This document shows positions 40,909-52,819 of a DNA stretch of 64,000 nt, piece after piece. Every line of letters starts with the position of its first letter. Position 1 is the first letter of the stretch. Both the position numbers and the translations under genes were made by a program. Location of the stretch: NCBI GenBank assembly GCA_031310005.1, contig CM062387.1, positions 2,170,001 through 2,234,000 of the forward strand, given 5' to 3'. The notes under the pieces were generated by a model, which was not told the origin of the DNA, did no database searches, and saw nothing but the letters and a program-made list of their open reading frames with translations. This DNA comes from Dactylellina haptotyla (taxonomy: Eukaryota > Ascomycota > Orbiliomycetes > Orbiliales > Orbiliaceae).

Positions 40909-43382
40909 CTACTTCTCCCACTCCCTCCTCAACTCATCCGCCAAGCTGACAGCGGGCCAATTCGTCCTCTTCTGACACCGTCTGATCAACTCGAGCACCA
41001 CTTCCTTCTTCCTCTCATCGTGCGATACACACAACCCGGCTCCGAATAAACACATCTCGCTCATCAGACAAAACGACGCTTCATAGGGAATCGTCGCCGC
41101 GATTCCCACGATCGTATTAACACAGTCCGAGAGTAACTTCTGACAGACCGCGAACTCCTTATACCCGCCTATACTCGGCCGATGCAGCAGGACCAAAATC
41201 TTTGCGAAACTGTGGATCTGCAGCGCAACGCCATACTGCGGGGGGTGGTACCACAGCGGCTCGATGTCGTGCAGCACCACGTCCGCGGGGTCCTGCAGCG
41301 CAGGGAACGGGGTGAACTCGTCCCCCAGGTTGCGGGTCCAATCTTCCAGCATGTCGAGTAGCGCTTGGCCGCGCTCGACTCGGCCCTGAAGGTTCATTTT
41401 CCCGGCTTCGATTTCCTCGTCCGAGCAGAAATTAACCGCCTGGGCGAGGAGGTAGACGCTGCGGATCGCGAGTTCATCTTGGTTGAGGGCTTCATGGGGG
41501 CGAAGCGGTTTCCAGAACGAAAGGGCGCGGCGGCGTTCTCGAAAGCTAGCCCACACGTCTTGCCGGAGCCAGGCCCACCAGACCGCTTGCTTGAGGCCGC
41601 CGGAGTCCCCGTGGATGTTTTGGGAGCGTTGGATCCAGAAGACGCCCTTGAGGTGACGTTCCCAGCCGGAGTTTGAGCCGTCGAGCATTTCATAGGTGGA
41701 GATTATGAGGACACTAGCGAGGAGCTCTTGCGAGCGGCTGTAAGATTCGAATTGGAGCGCGGTTTGGAGGTAGTGGAGGGTTTCAAAGTAGTATTGGACT
41801 GCGGTGTTTCTGTCCGTGGTGGTGTTGGGGTTTAGGGAGAGGTGGCGGTGGGAGAGAGCGAGGATCGCTTTCATGAGTCCGAGGTTGTGGAGCTGCCGTA
41901 ATATTAGCAGTGAAAATAATTATTTGTAACCAATTAACTGGAAAACTTACTGCGAGCCTTGGGATTAGGGTGCTAAAGTGTTTAAGCGGATCCAATAAAT
42001 CAATCTAAATAATACAGTTAACAGGTGTGACGATGGAAAGCCGAATAACGGTGGTTACCTACCCAAGAGCTAACATTCTCGACAAAGTTTCGAAATACGG
42101 GGCTAAAAGGGATATTAGTTATTTGGTTTAGTTAATGGAACGACGGAATGAAACTTACATCTCTTGCTCGGTCAACTTGATCCGCTCCTGCGACTGCCAA
42201 AGCTTCCTCTCATTCGAGGGGTTGGCTTGCACATCTACAGCATACAGAAGCTGGTCTAGATCTCGGTATCCTGTGCCGCTAGGGCCTTCCATGCTCGCTT
42301 GGTAGCCATGTTGGTTAGCAGACGCCTGCTGCTGCAATGCCAACCTTCCGGCGATCCCGTCTTCCGAATTTAAGAATGGAGATAGCGAGAAATTGGGCTC
42401 GGACTGGGCGGCGTCGGCTGCTAGCAACCCCAGCCACCTGATCGATGCGAGTTCCGCACTGATCAAGTTGGATGAAGCGTGCGTGGTCTCCGTGTTTGCA
42501 GGCGATAAACCGGCGTTCGGTGGCTCCAGCGAGGACATTCCCACACTCGGAACAACGTCTGCGAATATGTTATCAACATTGAGGCTTGTTAGACTCGGAG
42601 TCAGTGGTTTGTGGACACTCTCCGAGTGCCTGTGTTTTCTTATCTCCTCGGCAGCTTCTGGTGGAGGAGGTGTGAACTGATAGCGTGGGTCGTCCTCCGG
42701 TCGCGAGCCAACAGGTGCTTCAGGAGAAGGTTGACGAGGTGGCAAGTGGCGACCCGTAGGAATGACTAGCGGAGTAGGCGACACTGGCGTGAACGGCGGT
42801 GGAGGAAGAGGAGGAGGCGGAGGAGGAGGAGGCCGTTCTCCTGGAGCGGTTCCCGTCGAAGTCGGCGTCTCCTGGACATCCGGGGCAGGAACGCCTGGAT
42901 GGTCTTCGTAGATGCATTCTCTGTCGCTTTTCTGGCATTGAGCACATTTAGGCCGTTCTTCAGAGCATTTCATGTGTCTCTTACGGCATGTTATGCTATA
43001 GCGTATGTATAACCCGGGTCAGAACTTTTGTATACTGATGGCGAGTGCGATATATCGGTGTCGGCTCCACATGTGTAAACCTTCCTTCCCCAGATGCGTG
43101 TATACGTATATACTATGGTGGCCATATATTATATGAAACCCCAGATTTTGTTTCACAGTCTGGGCAGGATATACTAATACTGATATATGGGGAGAAGAAG
43201 GCTTAAGATTACGGAGCCATATGCACAGCACCAGGACCAGCAGCACAGCAACTATAGCGGTATCAAACTCACCAGCCGGTTTTCGTTCGCAGGCCTCGTG
43301 CCCTGCTCTTACGCTGTCTCCGCGGCTTGGGGGCAGGAGACGCACTGCCGGACGAGAGTGTCTGGTTGGCCGGTCTGCTCAT
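40909..43382 (-). CDS. Zn2Cys6 transcription factor, candidate cluster regulator
   Basis: Five exons (43273-43382, 42159-42995, 42063-42102, 41951-42004, 40909-41892) give 674 residues in frame. The zinc cluster spans the first splice: GCITCRKRHMKC then CAQCQKSDREC, i.e. C-x2-C-x6-C-x5-C-x2-C-x6-C at about residues 37-64. A basic lead (PRRQRKSRARGLRTKT) comes before it. A Pro-rich linker with a poly-Pro run follows, then a C-terminal ~400-residue helical domain of the fungal transcription factor type 2 kind (SVLIISTYEMLDGSNSGWERHLKG, ALQIHSFAKILVLLHRPSIGG). It lies between the SDR1 and RpiB genes, so it may control the polyol genes as EUF1 does in Yarrowia. Orthology with EUF1 is not shown. 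Splices agree with GT-AG throughout; exon 3 is only 40 nt. Confidence 0.9.
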
Positions 43383-44458
43383 AATGATAGGACTCGACGC
43401 TGCCCGCTGCAGCGCCAGCTATCGATAGCCTCGAGGCCCGCGGGAAATAGCTATGGGTGAGCTATTGTTGCGACCACGTTGGGCGGTTGCACGTCAACGG
43501 ACGGTCAAGGTCCAGCCGACGATAAAGCTACTGTAATTGATACGTAGTACGTATATCACCTATCAGCAGCTGGATTGCCAAAATGTGGTAAGTTAACGCT
43601 CGCTCGCTGTGGGGAAAGATGGTCGTCTCGCGAGATCCGAATAGGCGAATTGGGCAGAAAAATCCGGGGAAGCAGCAGAAGAAAGCTTCTGCTGGCAGGT
43701 AGGCGGACGACTCGTTTAATGGTCTGGATAGTAGGGCACTGGCCGGTGGACAGTAACGGGCTGCAATTCTAGCCGCCAGAACTTGAATGGCAAAAGCACG
43801 GGCCTGCTGGGCTGGGGCCAGTGCAGGCCAGCTGAACCCAGACGCCCTCCGACGGCGTATACCGCAAGCAGGTTAGTTTTCATGACTAAGGTCTCAGTCG
43901 AGTGAGTCGGTACCTCAGTGCGAGTACCTCCGCTAACTTGGTTCGGCCTGGTAGTTGGTAGGGACCACTAGCCGAGGGCCCCTTGCCGAGCTCCTCTGAT
44001 TGGTTATGCTCAATGATATTGGGAAATGCAACAACACCATGGCCTGAGCTCGCGTTGGTTGTCGACCAGACACATACGTGCACATCACCGCGTCAACGGC
44101 TTAGCGGCCGTCTCATGTGGTGGCCTGATCCAATTTGGATTCGATTATCATTCTCCTCAAATTCGATACCCCGTGCCATTCCCACATGGCCATTTCCCGC
44201 AGCTGCATTGACAGCCTGGTTACTGATTAAATGTCTCGCAGTGACATCATGAACCACAGCGCCGGGTCAGATGTGCCGCTGCGCAATTTGTAGGAGCCAT
44301 ACTCAGCTACCTGCCGGAGTTCGCTTAGAATATACCCTTTATTCGTAGAGGCACAGCTTTTATATTGGGAATTACCAAATAGTAAATTATTTACAAAATA
44401 GCAAACGAGTCTATCTATGCATGAGAATATAGCAAAACAAACGGCAATACGCATCATT
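43383..44458. other. Upstream region of the Zn2Cys6 regulator; no gene seen
   Basis: This is the promoter side of the regulator (start 43382) and the 3' side of the RpiB-type gene. Frames at 43575-43772 and 43983-44252 have no domains. I specifically looked for a TIM-barrel isomerase, the missing fourth enzyme of an erythritol route, and found none. Confidence 0.5.
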
Positions 44459-44983
44459 CTAAGCACAGGAGACAACTTCATCCGGAATCCTGTCTCCAGT
44501 CGTCTTGCTCTCGTACTTTTCAATCTCCTTGATCTTTCCAGCACTCGCGCTCTTCGAATCAAACGTATAGCCTAGCCATTCCCTTGCCAACCTCCTTGCC
44601 AACTCTAACCCGATAACCCTCTGTCCCATGCACAAAACCTGGCAGTTATTGCTCAGGATGCTCCTCTCAACGCTGAAGCTATCGTGTGCCGTAACTGCTC
44701 TGATCCCTTTGACTTTATTCGCTGAGATAGCCACACCCAAACCGGTCCCGCAGATTATGATCGCACGGTCAGCGGCCCCGGACGCGACTGTTTCGGCCGC
44801 CGTGATGGCAATATTGGCGTAGTCAGTCAGGTCAGTCAGACCCTTCGTGACATCTGTAACGGAGGCGACGCGCGAGTCGTTCTGGAGGTCTGCGAAAAGG
44901 GCGTCTTTGTATTGCACTCCGGCTCCGTCGCATCCGATGACTACGCGGAGACCTGAGGCGTCGCTTGTAGCTGTGGGAGCCAT
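44459..44983 (-). CDS. RpiB/LacAB-type sugar-phosphate isomerase
   Basis: A single exon codes 174 residues. RpiB-fold motifs are VVIGCDGAG at residues 14-22 (the usual SDHAG region, with Gly in the His place), [35 protein letters not shown] at about 75-96 with the catalytic-type Cys78, AHD at 99-101, [15 protein letters not shown] at 111-125, and a C-terminal helical tail. The family interconverts aldose and ketose phosphates (ribose-5-P/ribulose-5-P, allose-6-P, or erythrulose-4-P/erythrose-4-P as for EryI in Brucella and EYI2 in Yarrowia). It is divergent from a dihydroxyacetone-type kinase over 1 kb, which points to catabolism of a phosphorylated ketose. Single isomerase activity cannot be assigned from sequence alone. 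Confidence 0.93.
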   Translation of the reverse strand: MAPTATSDASGLRVVIGCDGAGVQYKDALFADLQNDSRVASVTDVTKGLTDLTDYANIAITAAETVASGAADRAIIICGTGLGVAISANKVKGIRAVTAHDSFSVERSILSNNCQVLCMGQRVIGLELARRLAREWLGYTFDSKSASAGKIKEIEKYESKTTGDRIPDEVVSCA

Positions 44984-45989
44984 TGTAGTAAAAGATAAAT
45001 AAGGTATTACACGTAGAGATATTTTTTCGTGTGGATGTTCTTCTTATCGGAACAGGAACTTAAAGCGACGATAATGATTGAATTGTTCGCTAGATATTTC
45101 TACCGAAGGTGGAAAGATGGAGAACGGTGGGTCGGCTTTATCCTGCTTGGTATTGCAAATTTCGCAAATTTCTCAACCGTAAATATATGATTCTTGTATT
45201 TACGTAAACCGTGCCTGCAGCCTATTATTTTACCTTGAAACCATTCTTCCCGCTATAAATCCAATACCCGCGAGATGCTGGTGAGGTAGCGAGCTAACAA
45301 GACGCTCGTCTCCTGTCCGCCACAGAAAGTGTTGCCAAAGTTTCGGCTGCTGAGTGCGGCAAGGGAAATGACCCCGAGACGAGGCATAGACACCCGCATT
45401 TCTCCATGTACATGAATCAAACTGTTCCTGGCGGGCACCCCGCCATGTCACACGAGATCCACTGAATGGAGCTTCTAATATCTCTGTTCCTGGTTCCGCA
45501 CTCTTTTGCCGTAGAATTTCCGAGCCGTGCTCTCTCTAACAAGCGAGTCAGTTCTGCAGGTGCCCGTCAGTCAGTCAGTTCGTGTCGGTGCTCGCGAAAG
45601 GAAAGCTTCTCGTTCCTGTTATTTGTCTTCTAGCTCTCTATGTTTCCGTTAACTAACCCTTCTTCGGCCAATGGGTCTCGACGCCTGGCACTCAAGCGGG
45701 GAGGCGAGACCTCGTTATCCGCGCAACATGTTGATGAGATGCCTACGATGTGACGATAGCGTTCACGCGTGCTCATCCTGTCGGCTACTCTCCTGAAGAG
45801 GATTAAGAAGAAGCCCTTGCGGAGGCGACGCCGCATCTGGCCGTACGGTAGGAGTATTAGGAGGGAAGAAGCTTCAAATAGAAACATCGTGAACGACAAG
45901 ATCCACTTGGTTATTTTTCTATCTTGTCGAAATCTTAGCCCCTCCATTCGTTCATCTTTACAATTTTTTGGCAACATCTAAGTATCACA
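44984..45989. promoter_or_regulatory. Divergent promoter region of the isomerase and DAK genes
   Basis: About 1 kb separates the two start codons. A short GTCA tandem lies near 45566-45578. No TATA box stands out. Open frames (45230-45451, 45630-45977 minus) show no motif. The head-to-head layout suggests common control by the nearby Zn2Cys6 factor, but I did not find a clear CGG-Nx-CCG pair shared by both sides. Confidence 0.45.
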
Positions 45990-47870
45990 ATGTCGACGAA
46001 GCACTTCTTCCACGAGTATGAAGGCTTAGTGGTAAAGTCCCTTCGCGGACTCTGCCATACAAATCCTTCTCTCTCTTTAATACCTGAGCAGAAGGTCATT
46101 TACCGCTCCGCGCACAATCCAGCCAAAGTTGCGATCATCTCTGGAGGGGGTAGTGGCCACGAGCCAGCATGGTCTGGCTATGTCGGCGAGGGCATGCTCG
46201 CCGCTGCTGTCAATGGTGATATCTTTGGCAGTCCCAGTGCGGCCCAGGTCATGGCGGGTATTGACAGCGTCAAAAGCGACAAAGGCACCATCTTGGTGAT
46301 CACAAACTACACCGGAGACAAGCTACATTTCGGGCTGGCTTGCGAAAAAGCTAGAGCAAAGGGACTGGAGGTCGCAGTTTTGGCAGTGACGGATGATGTC
46401 GCATTGGGCAGGAAACGGGCCGGGATGGTCGGACGGAGAGGACTCGCAGGAAACGTCATGGGACTCAAGATATTGGGCGCGGCATCCGAGGCGGAATACT
46501 CTTTCAACGAGTGTCTATCTATCGGAAAGGCTGTGAATTCCAATCTGGTTACTGTGGGTGCTTCTCTGGATCACTGTCACGTTCTTGGACGGATAAACCA
46601 CGAAAAAGTACCAGACGACGTCTGCGTTCTAGGTATGGGGATTCACAACGAACCAGTAAGCTATATATATGCATTCTCAGTTCTTATTTGAAATATCGAA
46701 TTTTTGCTAATTATTAAATTAGGGTTTACAACATATCTCGCCGTTACCTTCCCCTGAATCGCTTATAAAGCAGATGCTCGAGTTTCTCCTGGATCCAAGG
46801 GACGAAGATCGAGCATTTGTGGATTTTCAACAAGGCGACGAGGTTGCTCTGCTTGTAAATAACTTTGGCGGTACAAGTTTACTCGAATTACAAGCTCTAG
46901 CAAACGAGACTATTGACCAACTTAGTGAGTTTATTTTCCAGAACAACCAAAAATCAATATTTACTAACAGAGAATAGAATCAACATGGTCTATATCCCCT
47001 AAGAGAACTTTCTGCGGCACATTCGAAACATCTCTCAACGGGCCAGGCTTCTCTGTATCGCTGCTCAACATCTCTGGAGCTGCTCGAGAGCACAGGACGA
47101 CCACACAAGAAGTTCTTCGTCTTTTGGACGCTCCTACAGACGCTCCTGCCTGGCCGAGAGTCAATTATACCATCCCTGCCGCTGCGCAGACCACAAACGG
47201 TACAAATGGCACTCACACGAACGGAACCATTAAGGTACCAATTCCAGGAGACCGTCAAGTTGACCCCATAATCCTCTTCGCGGCGATCAGGCGAGCCTGC
47301 GAACGTGCGATAGCCTCAGAACCGGATCTTACCACGTGGGACATGGAAATGGGTGATGGCGATTGTGGCGAGAGCGTAAAAGCCGTTTGCCAATCCATAC
47401 TACAATCTCTCCCATCCACCCCAGACTCCTCCCTTCTTTCGTTCCTATCCCTCCTGGGAACATCCATTGATGCTATGGGCGGAACACTAGGTGCTATATT
47501 TGGTATCTTTCTAGCTAGTCTAACTGCCTCGATCAGGCGACAGCCGGAGGGTATCGATACGAACCAGCTATTCGCAAACTCTGTCTTTGAAGCCCTGCAG
47601 GGACTCAAGAGCCACAGCGGGGCTAGAGTTGGTGATAGAACGGTTATGGATACCTTGATACCCTTCTGTGAGACTTACAAGGGTACCATGAGCTTTGAAA
47701 AGGCGGTTAAGGCTGGCATGGATGGTGCGGAGGGGACAAGGGGTATGAAAGCCCGGTTCGGACGAGCTACATATGTCAAGGGGAGGGAGGGATACGTCGA
47801 ACCACCAGATCCGGGTGCTTGGGCCGTTAGGGAGATGCTGATTGGTGCGCTCGAGGTTATTCGGAAATAA
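45990..47870 (+). CDS. Dihydroxyacetone/erythrulose-type ketose kinase (DAK1+DAK2)
   Basis: Three exons (45990-46655, 46723-46924, 46978-47870) give 586 residues, the usual length of two-domain fungal DAK kinases. The DAK1 half has SGGGSGHEPAWSGYVGEGML (residues 51-70), NYTGDKLHFGLACEKA and GMGIHNEPG. His219 in that last motif matches the family histidine that binds the ketose covalently. The DAK2 half has MGDGDCGESV (phosphate/Mg site), GGTLGAIFGIFLAS and GARVGDRTVMDTLIP. A Thr/Asn-rich linker joins them. The protein uses ATP to phosphorylate short ketoses: dihydroxyacetone in classical DAK, L-erythrulose in Yarrowia EYK1. Its neighbours, an RpiB isomerase head-to-head and a polyol-type SDR 645 bases downstream, favour a ketose-from-polyol role over glycerol detoxification. 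That assignment is inference. Confidence 0.93.
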
Positions 47871-48514
47871 ATTTCGGAAGGGGGGTTCATGCAGCTAGTT
47901 AATTCTTGATTATCAAAATTTTCTCTTGTATATACTTCAATTTGATGGCGAATCTTAGATCTATATCCTGCATTGAACTTCTTCGGTTTCCTAGGATCCA
48001 GCGCAAAAAGATTTTGAGGCCATTAATGCCTAGAAATCCTAAGATTTCACAGATACTATCGGAAAGTGTCCGCTCATGAGTCGCGTAATGTCATCGGCGC
48101 ATATGACATGATATCTCGGTCGTGAGATAAACTGTCGCGTTTAAGTTTCTCCGAAGTCCCTCCCCATTCTCCACACGTCTCACCCGCATTAAACTTGGAG
48201 CTTCACACAAAAACTACCTGGTTCCGCTGGAGAAGCACATGATCCCAATCGCCTCTGTGCCCCGTAACGAGCTCGAAAAAGAAAAACGCGGAGCTTTGAG
48301 AGCAGAAAGCTGGAGCTTCCCCGGACTCCGAGAACTGGACGCTTCGGGTACTGTGCTATCGATAAGAGCCCGCCTTCGAAGCGATGTCCATCAGTGCGCA
48401 CCGTATATAATGCACTGGGTCTTCCGCTAGAATAAGATCAATCTTAGAGATCAATCGGAATCACACGACCACCATAGTATAACCCTACTTTCATACTAAA
48501 ATATCAACTGCACC
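47871..48514. other. Intergenic region between DAK and SDR2
   Basis: It contains the DAK 3' flank and the SDR2 promoter, with a TATATAA word at 48404-48410. No gene is seen. The start at 48515 follows an A-rich, short leader. Confidence 0.55.
48404..48410 (+). promoter_or_regulatory. TATA-like box of SDR2
   Basis: TATATAA lies about 105 bases before the SDR2 start codon, comparable in place to the TATA-like word of SDR1. Confidence 0.55.
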
Positions 48515-49727
48515 ATGTCCGCACCGAGTACATCCGCTGTCACCGCTCCAACGGAGCCGGTCAAAAAGATTATGTTGGAGGGCAAAGTCATCGCAAGTTC
48601 GTACCCCGCAGTTATCACTGTTTTTCAAAATTTTAGGAACTGACACCTAATATAACTTCCTTGTAGTTACTGGCGCAAACCGAGGTATTGGTCTTGGTGT
48701 TGCGGAATGCTGTCTCGCGAACGGCGCCGCGAGAGTCTACTCAATTGATATCGGCGATGTCGGCGAAGACTTCAACAAGATTTCAGAGCAATACCCAAAC
48801 CAGATCTTTGCGCTTAAGGCAGATATCAGGAATGAGGATGAAGTTACCGCTGTGGTCGACAAGATTGTCGAGGAAGCTGGCACACTGAGCGGCATGGTCG
48901 TCAACGCGGGTATTACCAACCACAAGTCGGCGCTAGACTTTACAAAAGAGGAGATCGAGAGACTATTCAGCATTAATGTGAGTACCCACATCGCCGTCAC
49001 AATATATTTCAAAGATTGGGGGCTGATTCGACTGTTGGGGGGCTAGTTGTTTGGTGCTTTCTACTGTGCACGTGTGGCAGCCAGAACATTTATTCGCCTG
49101 GGAGTTAAGGGATCGATAGTCTTCACTGTAAGTTACACGAACCGCTCCAGAATTAAAATCATGAAGGTTTTCTAACGTGGTGTTTAAAGGCTTCCATGGC
49201 ATCTCACAGACCCAACAAGGTAAGGACCAAGTTTATAGTCAAACAACTCCAAAATTATTGGGGAATATTCGAATTCTAATCGACTCAATAGAGAGTGCCA
49301 TCCGCCCCATACGGTGCTAGCAAAGCAGGTGTTCGAAACATGTAAGAAAACTAGTTCTATCCTTAATATATTCGCCTCTTTGGTTGCTCATAACAATTCT
49401 TTAGGGTTAAAACTCTCGCCTACGAATGGACTAAATACGGCATCCGAGTCAACTCCGTATCTCCTGGTCTCGTTAAAACCGCGATGACATACTGGGTCCC
49501 ACAACAGCCGGATTGGGAACAGCAACTCAAGTACTACGGAGGCATCCCAAGACTGGCCGAGGTTCAGGAACTCGGAGGCGCGTACGTATACCTATTGAGT
49601 GACGCAGCTTCGTACACGACGTCTATAGATATTCAGGTCAACGGTGTTATTGGAAGTAAGTTTTACCCTAGGAAGTAATCTAAAGAGGTTTCGGAGATAT
49701 ATTAACATGGTTTTTTTAGTTTGTTAA
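48515..49727 (+). CDS. Short-chain dehydrogenase/reductase, polyol/ketose type (paralogue 2)
   Basis: Seven exons (48515-48596, 48667-48977, 49047-49127, 49190-49219, 49292-49341, 49405-49655, 49720-49727) give 270 residues in frame. The last exon is only 8 nt and codes the end plus stop. Motifs are TGANRGIG, VVNAGIT, FTASMASHRPNK with YGASK (catalytic Ser/Tyr/Lys region) and RVNSVSPGLVKTAM, all closely matching SDR1. It lacks SDR1's long Asn/Gly/Ala-rich N-terminus. It lies downstream of the DAK kinase in the same direction, so it is the better candidate for the polyol dehydrogenase that makes the kinase's ketose substrate (EYD1-like). SDR1 keeps only the first of the six introns, so the pair differ in five introns gained or lost. 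Confidence 0.9.
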
Positions 49728-52700
49728 ACGGAGATGTTTGCTACGAGACTCCGGTGCTCTTTGCTCCTGAAGTAGTGGTTGGTAATATTGATTACCGTCG
49801 TTTGTGAGAAATACATATATTTGTAGATATATATAATATACATTACCACTTCATATATTATTTAGAAAGCGAATATATATATGCATATATGGGTAGAAAT
49901 TTTCATGATATATTCAAATTTTAGCCATCTATGTGTTAAGACCAGCCGAATTAAGAATCTCAGCATTGAGCTTGACAGCATCCGAAGAATGGTTTGTTGG
50001 TTCCTGCAGACAATCAGGAAATACCTAAAATGGAGATCCGGATTTTGACAAGGTCACATGACAGATGTATCTGAGCATATTAGCATATGCTGTTATTAAC
50101 CTTTATATATATTTTGATTTTTTCGTTTGATGTCCCTTCGGTTCCCTTTCCTTCGGGAACACGAAAACTCGAAAGCGTAAAGAGTGGTGAACACTTGGTA
50201 AAATCCAGAATGAGATTAGCATTGTAAATAGCAAAATACGGTGTATCATTTGGAAATTGGAAATTATATGTTTTTTTTGATGTAGCCGCTTTTATTGCGC
50301 GCGGGCATGTGTGCGTGCTACCTTGTCTATATCTCCTGACAGAAATTTTTTTATAATAGTAGATTATCCTGTGAAGCCTCATTAGTAGCCGCTGATGTCA
50401 GTGGGTGCGATACGCAATGTCTTGTTCAGGTGGTAATCTCGCCTCAACTTCCATTCTCAACCATCTGCAGGGCAACATTCTCAAAATATTCTATTTTTCA
50501 GGGATCGAGGGCGCACTGCAAGATCTTGGGTGCCGGTCAGCGCTGTCGATATAACGCGTTAGTGATGTTATTCAGCATGATCGACAACCACAAGTTCCCT
50601 TCTATCATTCCTTTTTGTTTGTTAGATCTGAGACAGTGCACTGAGGGTGGTCCCTTGAGAAAGGACCTAACTAGCGATACAATGTGCGGAATTGAGGGTC
50701 CAGCCTAACTAAACATATATACCTCGGTACAGATCTCTTCACAACCTCGAGCTGAAAGTCCATGATGTAAGCGAGCGTACCGAAATACCTCAGTAACGAC
50801 GCAGCGCACGAGCTTTTGGCTAGCTGGTGCATATCAGCTGCAGGTGGCGTCAACGGGTTTGATGGGGAACACAGGTTTGGCAAAGAGTCGACGAGTTGCA
50901 GATATTCCAAGTACAACAGCTGAGTTTGATGCAAAGTTCGCGCAGGAAGGAATATATTCGGCCCCTTTGAACAAAAATGTGTGTGAGAAAAATGTCCTGA
51001 AAACACTAGGCCAAATTATTGGCTGTAGAAAATCAAAGTACGCGGCAAACACTTGAATCCTAGACCCTCGCTAAACTTGCCAATCGGTGTAACCTGTTCT
51101 TATCGTGGCCCCCCACACCCTAGTTCCCAAAGTGCCGTCCGGCTTGGTCCCACTGTCGGTTTCCCTGAAATGCGGACCCCATTGCAAGTTTCTGTTGGTT
51201 TGTAGACGGGTGTGTGAGTCGTGGATCAATTTGTTTGAAGATCCATCATTTACGTGCATTTTTGCCAGGGTTGGAACACGATCTACTTCGGAGAGACCAT
51301 ATAGATACTCGATTGAGCTTGCGAACTGCGATTTCTGAGATCAGGCCACTAGCAACCGATTCGAGTAATAAATTCAGTGAAATACGGGTATCGCATCCCT
51401 TAGGTTTGTAGTTGGCTAGGAATATCGTTGTTGTTGTGAACAAGAGCCCTCCTTCCCGGTATTTCCATCGTCCACACGACACGTTATTCGCCGTGAGTAA
51501 CGTCACACGCCATTGGGGTAGTATCCGATCCCGGCTTCGGTAGAGAGGCATGGAGATGCACAGAAAGGGTCCATTCTCTTTGTAGCATTCTGCGGAGATT
51601 ATATTGCCAATAGCCAAACAGAACGAAGAAAGACCCTCCAACACGCCAGGGGTGAGCTGCTATGCCTTCCTTAAACATCATGATATTCATGCGACCACCA
51701 GGACTTTTTTCTTAAATGAGATGGACATGAAGCCCGCCCGGGGTCCAGTTCAAATACTTCCTGAAGCATGAAACAAGGTAAATATGCGAGTTTCTCGCGT
51801 GCAGCAAGTGCGACGACACGAGCTTCAGGAAAAACTTCACCAATCCAGGCAACACCACGCCGTTAGATGTTGACTGCCTTATTGTCAAATGTCGGCGGAA
51901 GACTCGTAAGAATAGATGCCTCATTGAGACCGTTACTGAAAGAAAAGCAACAGTATGCTTGGGGTTCACGAGCAGGCCTAGGAGGGTGGTTTCGATTTGG
52001 CTGACGAGATTAACCCTTGCGAGCTGCGAAGCATCCCACGCAAGGAGTACCAGTGAACCCCTCATCCCGGAAATCATTTCGCATATCAAGGGAAAACAAA
52101 AAAGTGCACCCCACATGCTGCAGCAGAGGGCCTGCTGACTTGCTTTTCCTATGCAGTTCTGCGGCTGTCCAAGATATGCCAGTTAATATTTCTCTCTTGG
52201 TGAAGAGGGACTATTCTTATTTTGCTATCAAGTGCAGCAGCTATGTACCCATGCTTGATAAGAAGTTCCCGTACAGTGGCTCACGTTTCAGCGAGTGAAT
52301 CTTTATAATAACATGGCGCCCTCGTTATCTTGAACTATCGAGCAGAAACTCCGAACTTCAACCTTCTCGACTGCTATTTTCTCTGCGATCGACCAAAACA
52401 CCATCTATATTCCATATAATCCAATATTCAGGCCCTGTAAGAGGTTACAGGCCGCCGAGATCTAACCGCGAGCCTCCTCGCCAGATCGCCTTGTTTTAGG
52501 CTTTGGTCGTCTGCCCTCGACAAATTTGGCATTACTCTCACGTAACAGAAACTCCATAAAGGGCATTTTCACCTGTCACCGGAAAAACATCAAGAGCAAA
52601 CACTTCGGGAACCGGGATCGCTTTCAGGCACACCGCAGCGGAACATTTCCATTCGCGTTTCACAAATAATAGATTCGTCTAATATTTTTAAAAGAAAGAT

Positions 52701-52819
52701 AGCGATAGAAAAGCGACAACACATTTACCGCGGGCCTAGACCTGTCTTGGTGAATTAGAACAAGGTCCGAGATTAGGGTACGATTACGATTTGAAATCGG
52801 AATTATATATATATCAACG
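49728..52819. other. Gene-free stretch of about 3.1 kb, possibly decayed coding sequence
   Basis: The first 300 bases are AT-rich 3' flank of SDR2. Several motif-less frames occur: plus 50430-50708 and 50844-51056; minus 50671-51006, 51246-51644 and 51712-52116. Minus-strand frames over 51.2-52.1 kb give stretches that look protein-like in different phases, but I could not place introns to join them and found no family hallmark. The last 150 bases are the leader of the kinase-like gene. Confidence 0.4.
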
